Shown piece by piece: positions 1-5,445 of a stretch of DNA of 22,464 bases. The stretch is from JBBQSU01 sp038234815. GTDB lineage: Bacteria; Planctomycetota; Phycisphaerae; Tepidisphaerales; Tepidisphaeraceae. The notes below the pieces were generated by a model that saw nothing but the letters and a program-made list of their open reading frames with translations, did not search any database and was not told the origin of the DNA. The stretch covers positions 1 to 22,464 of the forward strand of contig JBBQSU010000053.1 in assembly GCA_038234815.1 (NCBI GenBank), given 5' to 3'. Position 1 is the first letter of the stretch; each line of letters begins with the position of its first letter. The translations under genes were made by a program, and so were the position numbers.

Positions 1-1325
1 GGGCAGGTCGTCACGTCGACGATCGTGCCGGCGCCCGGCTCGGCCAGGCCAATGGCCTTCAGGTCGTTGTAAAGCTCGACTACTTTGTTCTGCGGCACCC
101 AGCGCAGAATCATGTTCTGTTCGATGGTGGTCCGCGCGTTCCCGCCGGCGTATTTTTCGCTCAGCGTCGCCAGCGCCCGCATCTGATCGCTACTCAAATC
201 ACCAAGCGGGCAGCTTACCGTCGCCACCGCATAGCCCGGTTGGCGTTGCTCATAGACATTGGTACTGGCCCACTGGTCATACCCTTCGGGCCGTTTTCCG
301 GCGGTCAGCGTCACGCCTTTCCATCCCGGTTTTTCCTCATACCCGGGAATCGTCGCCAAAAATTCCTGCCAAAGTGGGTCTGCGGGCATGGTCCGCCGCT
401 CTTCGTCCACCAGACGACGAAATTCGTCGATCCCCAGCTTCTGCACCAAAAATTTCACCCGCGCGCGGTTACGATTCTTCTTTTCGCCCAATCGGGCAAA
501 CACCCGGCCCAGCGCCCGCGCGATCGGCCCGATCTCCTCCACCGGAACGAATTCGTACATCAACTTCGCCTGATGCGGCACCGCTCCCAGCCCCCCACCG
601 ACATAAATGTCAAACCCACGGACCAGCTTGCCGTCCACTTCCCGGGTCTTAGCGATCCCGCCCAGGTCGTGGATGGAAACCAGCGCGCAGGCTTCGTGTT
701 CGCAACCGCTGAAGGCGATTTTAAACTTCCTGCCAAAATCCTGCGTGTCGCGGTGGCCCAACAGGTAAAACGCGACGGCTTTGGCGTAGGGCGTCACGTC
801 AAATGCCTCGGTATTGCACACGCCAGCCAGCGGGCAGGCGGTCACATTACGCACGCTGTTGCCGCAAGCCTCGCGGGTCGTGATACCGACAGCGGCCAAA
901 CGCCGAAAAATGTCGGGCACGTCGTCGATATGGACAAAATGCAGTTGGATGTCCTGCCGCGTGGTGATGTGACAGATCGCATCGGAGTACTCCTCGGCCA
1001 GTTCCGCCAGCACGCGCATCTGCACCGGCGTGACCCCGCCGAAGGGGATTTTGATCCGAGCCATGCCCGGCGCATCGTAGAACGTGTCCGGTCCCTTGGT
1101 GATCGGGGGATAGGGCAATTTCTGGGTCGTCCGGCCGTCGTGACGCTGGCCGTTGTCGTAGCGCTGGCCATAGGCCCCGCGTCGCAAGCGCGTCTCGGCA
1201 AAAACCTTCTCTTCGATCTTCCCCTGCTTACGCAGGATCATCTGACTCTCGAAAAGGTCGATCTCCTGTCCCCATGCTTCGGGGATTTGGTTTGCAAGGG
1301 TCTGTTTCCAAGTCAGGTTGCTCAT
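1..1325 (-). CDS. Ferredoxin-type nitrite/sulfite reductase, N-terminal part (runs off the window)
   Basis: Siroheme/4Fe-4S reductase for six-electron reduction of nitrite to ammonia or sulfite to sulfide, a cytoplasmic assimilatory step. About 441 residues are visible and the frame is still open at base 1. The ATG at 1325 starts MSNLTWKQTL. The first ferredoxin-like half-domain contains TTRQDIQLHFV (siroheme contacts), followed by C164-x5-C170 (TACPLAGVC) and C208-x4-C213 (SGCEHEAC). The second half-domain begins near residue 360 (ATVSCPLGDLSSDQMRAL) and contains the counterpart TTIEQNMILRWV. The window ends at TTCP, where the second cysteine set would start. The family is clear, but substrate (nitrite or sulfite) cannot be decided from this part. 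Cluster-type cysteines in the first half are noteworthy, because plant-type NiR has them only in the second half. Transcription probably starts from the promoter at 1457-1485. Confidence 0.9.
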   Translation of the reverse strand, partial: MSNLTWKQTLANQIPEAWGQEIDLFESQMILRKQGKIEEKVFAETRLRRGAYGQRYDNGQRHDGRTTQKLPYPPITKGPDTFYDAPGMARIKIPFGGVTPVQMRVLAELAEEYSDAICHITTRQDIQLHFVHIDDVPDIFRRLAAVGITTREACGNSVRNVTACPLAGVCNTEAFDVTPYAKAVAFYLLGHRDTQDFGRKFKIAFSGCEHEACALVSIHDLGGIAKTREVDGKLVRGFDIYVGGGLGAVPHQAKLMYEFVPVEEIGPIARALGRVFARLGEKKNRNRARVKFLVQKLGIDEFRRLVDEERRTMPADPLWQEFLATIPGYEEKPGWKGVTLTAGKRPEGYDQWASTNVYEQRQPGYAVATVSCPLGDLSSDQMRALATLSEKYAGGNARTTIEQNMILRWVPQNKVVELYNDLKAIGLAEPGAGTIVDVTTC

Positions 1326-1448
1326 AAGATGCTCTCTTTACTTTCAACAAAGCGGCCGAAAATCAGGTAATAATTTAAGCGCGCGGCAATGCGTGCGGAA
1401 GATATCGAGGACACGTCGGGCTGGCAATGCGGCCGATCAAGCACAACT

Positions 1449-1472
1449 CCTACTTATCTATAGAAGAATAGG
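1449..1472. promoter_or_regulatory. Imperfect palindrome overlapping the reductase promoter (candidate operator)
   Basis: A 24-bp dyad has half-sites CCTACTTATCTA and TAGAAGAATAGG, and 9 of 12 positions are symmetric. It covers the -10 box and half of the spacer of the promoter at 1457-1485, so a bound protein would block RNA polymerase. The size, the position and the ACCTA/TAGGT-type ends resemble sites of Rrf2-family (CymR/IscR/NsrR) repressors that control sulfur, iron-sulfur or nitrogen-oxide genes. That family assignment is inference only; no such regulator is encoded in the window. Confidence 0.45.
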
Positions 1473-1941
1473 TATTTCCTGTCAAGAGTTTTTTGCACTC
1501 GCCGAAGCCGAGGGATAGTGCGCCGTTGCCACCCGCCGCCACGGCCCCGCGCCCTCGGGACACCTTTTTGTATATATACTTCGGTACCGCGAAGCAGATT
1601 GGTCGAAAATCAGGCGTTTTTGCATATTTCGCGTTCGTTTGAATCAAAAAAGGGGGTCCAAAGGGGGTCCCAAAGAGGTCCCTTTGGGGTCTCAAGCGTG
1701 TCGGGAGAAGATCCTTTATGCGTCCGGCGCGGTTCTTGGGAGGTCCCGTTTGTTGCACCCCTCCGATGTACCAAGGCAAGGAGAATCCCGCGGGGTAGAC
1801 GCACGCGGCTTGACGAGTTTTTGTAGGTCCGACTGGGCCGGACCATTGCCCCACGTCCGATCCAACACCGAGCAAGAACCGGCCGGCGTAAAAGCACGCC
1901 GTTAAAAGGGCATTCAAGGCCATCAACTGATGGATGCTCAT
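1450..1941 (-). CDS. Doubtful reading frame of module A, conserved start region only (163 aa)
   Basis: The ATG at 1941 has a very good ribosome-binding site (AGGAG, 7 nt upstream). The N-terminus MSIHQLMALNALLTACF parallels MSNHPFIALTAWLAARV of the frame at 10613 in module B. After about 15 codons the two proteins diverge. They read the shared GGGGGTCC box in different frames, and the 3' end of this frame overlaps the reductase promoter. I therefore doubt that the full length is a functional protein. The conserved start could mean a short leader peptide, a decayed gene or a conserved DNA/RNA element. No known domain is recognised. Confidence 0.25.
   Translation of the reverse strand: MSIHQLMALNALLTACFYAGRFLLGVGSDVGQWSGPVGPTKTRQAACVYPAGFSLPWYIGGVQQTGPPKNRAGRIKDLLPTRLRPQRDLFGTPFGPPFLIQTNAKYAKTPDFRPICFAVPKYIYKKVSRGRGAVAAGGNGALSLGFGECKKLLTGNTYSSIDK
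1457..1485 (-). promoter_or_regulatory. Sigma70-type promoter of the nitrite/sulfite reductase
   Basis: On the minus strand a perfect -35 TTGACA (1480-1485) is separated by exactly 17 bp from TATAGA (1457-1462). Transcription would begin near 1450, giving a 5' leader of about 125 nt before the ATG at 1325. This is the best promoter match in the window. Confidence 0.7.
1648..1682. repeat. Triple GGGGGTCC box, copy A
   Basis: Three tandem units of 11-12 bp: AGGGGGTCCAA, AGGGGGTCCCAA and AGAGGTCCC. The 35 nt beginning with AAAAGGGGG are identical to 10264-10298. In copy A the plus strand continues TTTGGGG, so CCAAAGGG can pair with CCCTTTGG in a hairpin. Copy B lacks this continuation. Confidence 0.8.
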
Positions 1942-1953
1942 AAGTATACTCCT

Positions 1954-2136
1954 CTACACTAAGGGCAGGAGTTGCGCAAATTGGCGCAAATTCGCGCAAC
2001 TCGGAGTGCTGAAAAATGCACCTAAACTTGTGCCGATACAGGGCTTATAAAAAATTTTATTTTTCTTGGAAATGGTCAAATCTTGGTGCGCTTTTTGGCG
2101 CCAAAACGCGCACCACTTTCGGTGGCGCTTACCCAA
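1954..2136 (-). CDS. Short conserved frame through the palindromes of module A (about 60 aa)
   Basis: The frame runs through both palindromes and matches a frame in module B. WCAFW, AHQ, LG-x-F, TPSCA and RQFAQLLP are shared in the same order with no gap, 27 of 51 aligned residues by hand count. Several codon differences are synonymous (GGT/GGC, ACT/ACC, TTT/TTC, CTG/TTG, GCG/GCT). No ATG is available; the first plausible start is TTG at 2136, without a clear Shine-Dalgarno. The stop lies 12 nt before the ATG at 1941. CA-x-x-RQ-x-A occurs in both palindromes, because the palindromes are related to each other. Conservation could therefore reflect DNA structure rather than protein. Confidence 0.25.
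   Translation of the reverse strand: MGKRHRKWCAFWRQKAHQDLTISKKNKIFYKPCIGTSLGAFFSTPSCANLRQFAQLLPLV
1969..2002. repeat. Palindrome P1 of module A
   Basis: This 34-bp inverted repeat has perfect 9-bp arms GAGTTGCGC and GCGCAACTC around a partly symmetric core containing TTGGCGC. It lies just upstream of the Shine-Dalgarno of the frame starting at 1941. It is related in sequence to P2 (shared pattern TGCGC, TTnGCGCCAA, GCGCA). Confidence 0.8.
2084..2115. repeat. Palindrome P2 of module A
   Basis: This 32-bp inverted repeat is symmetric except for one base pair: TGGTGCGC, then TTTTGGC/GCCAAAA in the middle, then GCGCACCA. Its centre is 114 bp from the centre of P1, the same spacing as in module B. 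Confidence 0.85.
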
Positions 2137-2339
2137 ACCCGCGCGGGAAAGGTCGGCGGGATCGGTTCAGGGTGTCGCCCTCTGTTGGAGCATCCAAACC
2201 AAGCGAGTCCCCTGCGGTCCCTCTACCTGTCCTCTGGGTCATCCCAAGTCCTCTCAAGAGTTTCTTGAAAAACCCAACCAAGACCCAAGGGGGTAAGTCT
2301 TTTATTTTACATAAATAAAGCGGTACAACGGCGGTCGCG

Positions 2340-3590
2340 ATGACTGCCCCGCAAAAACCTGGCCTGCATCCCGAGCGCGTGGTGGCGGAGTTGAAGGAAT
2401 TGCGCGCCCTCACTGCCGATGAGCACGGTGCGCAGCGCGTGGCGTTCACGCCCGTGTGGGCGACGGCTCGGCGATGGTTCCAGGAAAAACTTTCCGGCCT
2501 GAATGTCGAAACGCATACCGACCCCGCTGGCAACGTCTGGACCACGCTTCCCGGCAAAAGCCAGCGAAGTCTGCTGATCGGTGGGCACATCGACTCGGTG
2601 CCCAATGGTGGCTGGCTAGACGGCAGCCTGAACCTGCTGGCGGGGCTGGAAGTCCTGCGCACGATCGCCCGGGCAGGCACTCCGCCAGTCACCATCCGCC
2701 TGGTGGACTGGGCCGACGAAGAGGGCACCCGGTTCGGGCGCAGTTTGTTCGGTTCGAGCGCCGCGTCCGGCTCGCTCGTGATCGATGAGATTCGAGATCT
2801 CGCCGATCCGTCCGGGATTCGTCTGCCGGATGCGCTGGGCCAGCACGGGATTGATCTGGAGCGGGTTCTGGAGGCGCAGAGAGAATTGCAAAACGCCAGT
2901 GCCTATCTCGAACTGCATATCGAACAAGGCCCGGTCCTGGAAACTTTGGGCAAACCGATGGGCGTGGTGGAAGGCACGTTTGGCGTTGAACGACACACGA
3001 TCACGTTTTCCGGGCAAGCGGCGCATTCGGGATCGACCCCCATGCGACTGCGCCGCGACGCGCTTGCGGGTGTATCGAGACTGCACCTGGCCGTGCGGGA
3101 GATTGCCGCGGCCCATGGCGGAGTGGGCACCGTCGGCCGGGTGCTCACGCGGCCGGGCATCCCCACCGCTGTCGTCGGCCAAGCCGAGATGACACTCGAT
3201 CAGCGTCACCTAAAAGCAACAGGATTGGCTGCGATGCTGGCTGAGGCGCAGGCGGCCAGTCGGCACATCGCCGGGGAAGAAAAGCTGGAAGTCGCCTGGC
3301 GACCGCTTCAAAAAATTCAGCCGTTCGTTTTCGATACTGAGTTGATCGAACTGGCTGACAAAGTAGTTAGCGAAGTATGTGAGATGTCAGCGCGTCTGCC
3401 CAGCGGCCCGCTACACGATGCGACAGAAATGTGCCGGGCGGGCATTCCAACAGTGATGCTGTTTGTGCAAAGCCTGCGCGGAATCAGCCACGACAAAATA
3501 GAGGACACGCTGGAAGAGCATCTACGGCTGTCGGTGGTCTGTCTGGATCGACTGGCGAGCCGGACGATGGAGTGGATCGCCGGGAAATAG
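2340..3590 (+). CDS. Allantoate amidohydrolase / N-carbamoyl-L-amino acid hydrolase (M20 family)
   Basis: This binuclear metal amidohydrolase removes the carbamoyl group from an N-carbamoyl or ureido substrate, giving the amine/amino acid plus ammonia and CO2 (purine or pyrimidine nitrogen salvage, cytoplasmic). The 416-residue length is typical. Metal ligands fit the family: H83 and D94 (GGHIDSVPNGGWLDGS), E127/E128 (DWADEEGTRFG), H193 (LHIEQGPVLE) and H384 (RGISHDK). H359 lies in the conserved PLHDATE segment. GQAAHSGSTPM around residue 225 is the lid/dimerisation domain hallmark. ATG 2340 is the first start after an in-frame stop at 2316; the Shine-Dalgarno is weak. The gene converges on the next one with a 5-bp gap. 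The exact substrate (allantoate, ureidoglycine, N-carbamoyl amino acid or beta-ureidopropionate) cannot be told apart, and no other ureide gene is nearby. Confidence 0.9.
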   Translation: MTAPQKPGLHPERVVAELKELRALTADEHGAQRVAFTPVWATARRWFQEKLSGLNVETHTDPAGNVWTTLPGKSQRSLLIGGHIDSVPNGGWLDGSLNLLAGLEVLRTIARAGTPPVTIRLVDWADEEGTRFGRSLFGSSAASGSLVIDEIRDLADPSGIRLPDALGQHGIDLERVLEAQRELQNASAYLELHIEQGPVLETLGKPMGVVEGTFGVERHTITFSGQAAHSGSTPMRLRRDALAGVSRLHLAVREIAAAHGGVGTVGRVLTRPGIPTAVVGQAEMTLDQRHLKATGLAAMLAEAQAASRHIAGEEKLEVAWRPLQKIQPFVFDTELIELADKVVSEVCEMSARLPSGPLHDATEMCRAGIPTVMLFVQSLRGISHDKIEDTLEEHLRLSVVCLDRLASRTMEWIAGK

Positions 3591-3595
3591 AAACA

Positions 3596-4471
3596 TCAAC
3601 GTCGCCACTTTGGCAGCAGGCCGGCAGTTGGGCTGGATACAAACGACTCTGGTCGAAACAACATCATCACCCGCGCTTCGCTGGTGGACAAAATGCCGTC
3701 GGGCACGAAGCACACCCCTTCCATATGGATGTCAAAATACTCCGCGTGGGTGGGATGCGCCTTGAGCATTTTTTGGGGATCGCCGTCGATCTGGAAAAGA
3801 TACGGCCCGAACACGCTTTGCACGACGACGAATTTTCCGTCTGCTGAGACATCGGCGCCGGTGCAAGGCATTTGCAGCGGGAGTTCGCCGATTTTCTCCA
3901 GGACTTCGACAGTCGTTCGTGGCTTTAGAGTGGTGCGATAAAGCCCCGCGAATTTGCCGTCGCGGTGCTTGGAGATCACATAGCCATAATCCTGCCAGAC
4001 AAAAAGGCTCTCGCAGTCAAAGGGCTTGTCAGGATAGCCCATGCGCCAAGTGGCCGTCAGCGGGATTTTGTCGGCTTGAAGGACCGCCGGGTCAGGCTCG
4101 TCGATCTGATGGATGGCGATTTCCTGGGACGCGCGGTTGTTGTTGCCGGTTTCGGACAGATAGAGATGGCCGGTGTCGTCAATAGCGATGTCTTCCCAGT
4201 CGCGGTTGGTGGCTTGGACAGGGAACGTTGCCAGCAATTTGCCCGTGCGGTCGATGGCAAAAATTTCGGGGGCATTTCCGCTGTCGTTGTGGGTCCAGAA
4301 TACTCCGGGATATTTGCGGCTGGCGACGATGCCGGAACTTTCGGGGATTTCGGGCGCTCGAATGCGTCCGACGAGTTCGATGCGATGCGGTTGTACCGGC
4401 TGCGTGGCAGGTGCGCCCTCGGCAAAGCAAATTGACCCGAGCAGGCCGAAAACCAGTCCCATGCGAATCAT
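3596..4471 (-). CDS. Secreted beta-propeller-like hypothetical protein
   Basis: About 291 residues. ATG 4471 gives a clean signal peptide (MIRMGLVFGLLGSICFAEGA) and has GGAGG about 12 nt upstream. A longer frame to 4525 only adds a basic non-signal extension. The mature part has the motifs PESSGIVASRKYPGVFWTHNDSGN, ATNRDWEDIAIDDTGHLYLSETGNNN and CTGADVSADGKFVVVQS, characteristic of single-domain propeller proteins common in planctomycetes and related bacteria. Repeated blades with Asp/Gly turns are visible. Likely periplasmic or surface-located with an unknown ligand. No catalytic residues can be assigned. It is transcribed divergently from the Crp/Fnr regulator (171-bp gap) and convergently with the amidohydrolase. 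Confidence 0.75.
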   Translation of the reverse strand: MIRMGLVFGLLGSICFAEGAPATQPVQPHRIELVGRIRAPEIPESSGIVASRKYPGVFWTHNDSGNAPEIFAIDRTGKLLATFPVQATNRDWEDIAIDDTGHLYLSETGNNNRASQEIAIHQIDEPDPAVLQADKIPLTATWRMGYPDKPFDCESLFVWQDYGYVISKHRDGKFAGLYRTTLKPRTTVEVLEKIGELPLQMPCTGADVSADGKFVVVQSVFGPYLFQIDGDPQKMLKAHPTHAEYFDIHMEGVCFVPDGILSTSEARVMMLFRPESFVSSPTAGLLPKWRR

Positions 4472-4578
4472 GCCGGAATTATACCTCCGACCGAAATATA
4501 GACGAATCGCCGAAACCACATGCACCGAGGACGATTAGTCAGGGATCCGATCTTTTTTTTGGGAATATCTCTCCCCAG

Positions 4579-4595
4579 ATGCTCCCGGGCAGCAT
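4579..4595. promoter_or_regulatory. Small dyad upstream of the Crp/Fnr gene
   Basis: The inverted repeat ATGCT-(7)-AGCAT is centred on CCCGGG in the 171-bp gap between the divergent propeller gene and the regulator gene. It could be an operator for autoregulation, but 5-bp arms are weak evidence. Nothing else recognisable lies in this gap. Confidence 0.2.
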
Positions 4596-4642
4596 ATCAT
4601 TACTTTGAAGCACTGTATTTTTTTATGAATAGGATCGGTTTC

Positions 4643-5329
4643 ATGATTGATGCCGAACGGGCAACACAAAGCGAAGCGTCGCTGGAAGCAATGTTCAGTC
4701 AACTGGGCGACGCGCGCCGGAAAATCTTAGCCGGGGAAGCGCTTTTTTTAGCTGACGCGCCGGCCAGTTCCCTGTTTCTGGTTCACTCCGGGCAGGTGCG
4801 CATTTTCCACAACCGCGCTGATGGCTCCCTGCGACTGCTAGCGATCATCGGCCCGGGCCAGTGGTGCGGTTCTAGCGCCCTGTTTGCACGGCAGACTTAC
4901 GGTTGCTCCGCGATCGCTGTGGACGAGGTGGTTGTCAGTCAGGCACCGATCGCCAAGGTGTTGGAACGGCTTGCCGACATGCCCGAGGCCGCCCGGACGA
5001 TTATTCATCACTTGGCCCGGCGGCTTTATTCCTCTTGGGACGACGCCGGAAATCTCATTTACGACGACTGTCGCGAGCGGCTCATCAAGGCGCTGGTGCG
5101 TTTCAGCCAGACCCCCGCGGCGCTGCACCAAGGCCAGGACGTCGTCCTACGCATGACCCACGAGCAGTTGGCGCAGGCTATCGGCGTGGCCCGCGAAACC
5201 GTCAGCCTCTGCATTACTGAACTGCGCAAGGAAGACCGCATCCGCACGGGCCGGAACCAGTTATCGTTTCGCATCGCCGACCTGACAAGCATGCTCCCCG
5301 ACGTGCCGCCACTTGCCCGCGCGAGTTGA
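4643..5329 (+). CDS. Crp/Fnr-family transcriptional regulator
   Basis: 228 residues from ATG 4643, which has AGGAT 8 nt upstream; ATG 4625 is an alternative, and the frame open from 4520 has no family support. Residues 15-120 form a cyclic-nucleotide-binding-type beta-roll (GEALFLADAPASSLFLVHSGQVRIF, then GPGQWCGSSALF), followed by the dimer helix. A C-terminal winged HTH follows (MTHEQLAQAIGVARETVSLCITELRKEDRI, about residues 170-200). The recognition helix ARETVSLCITEL keeps RE but has L where CRP/FNR usually have R. There is no N-terminal cysteine cluster of FNR type, so oxygen sensing by 4Fe-4S is unlikely. The effector is unknown. It lies 116 bp upstream of murJ on the same strand, and no promoter was recognised in that gap. 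Confidence 0.85.
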   Translation: MIDAERATQSEASLEAMFSQLGDARRKILAGEALFLADAPASSLFLVHSGQVRIFHNRADGSLRLLAIIGPGQWCGSSALFARQTYGCSAIAVDEVVVSQAPIAKVLERLADMPEAARTIIHHLARRLYSSWDDAGNLIYDDCRERLIKALVRFSQTPAALHQGQDVVLRMTHEQLAQAIGVARETVSLCITELRKEDRIRTGRNQLSFRIADLTSMLPDVPPLARAS

Positions 5330-5445
5330 TCCCCACCTAAATCCGAGGCGCTGGTGCCTTCAGAGCGGGCGCGTGATACATTACGCCCTGCCGCGCAGCA
5401 CGCGACCGTGCTGCCGGCGATGAACCCGTCTCGAATCGGAAACGG

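Larger units (their letters stand above)
1648..2115 (-). repeat. Intergenic repeat module A (paired with module B at 10264-10787)
   Basis: This occupies the divergent gap between the reductase and the amidohydrolase. Read on the minus strand it contains palindrome P2 (2084-2115), an AT-rich 81-bp stretch, palindrome P1 (1969-2002), a Shine-Dalgarno and ATG (1941), a variable segment, and the triple GGGGGTCC box (1648-1682). Bases 1911-2115 align nearly colinearly with 10582-10787, roughly two-thirds identical by eye. The box is identical over 35 nt. The segment in between is poorly conserved. No terminal inverted repeats or target-site duplication are evident. Its role is unknown. Confidence 0.75.

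Noticed and set aside
240..1370. Long plus-strand open frame (376 codons)
   Set aside because: It is antisense to the nitrite/sulfite reductase, whose motifs are unmistakable; the translation is of shadow type (rich in H, R, P, Q) with no family motif.
1969..2115. Integron attC-type recombination site
   Set aside because: The palindromes have GAGTTG...CAACTC arms, but the GTTRRRY/RYYYAAC core boxes are not met in the correct orientation, and there is no integrase or cassette array.
2129..2728. Minus-strand open frame of 199 codons overlapping the amidohydrolase start
   Set aside because: It is antisense to conserved amidohydrolase motifs and has no recognisable domain; chance frame in GC-rich DNA.
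4520..4642. N-terminal extension of the Crp/Fnr gene (start at 4520)
   Set aside because: The extra residues have no family counterpart; ATG 4643 has an AGGAT ribosome-binding site and fits the usual Crp/Fnr length.
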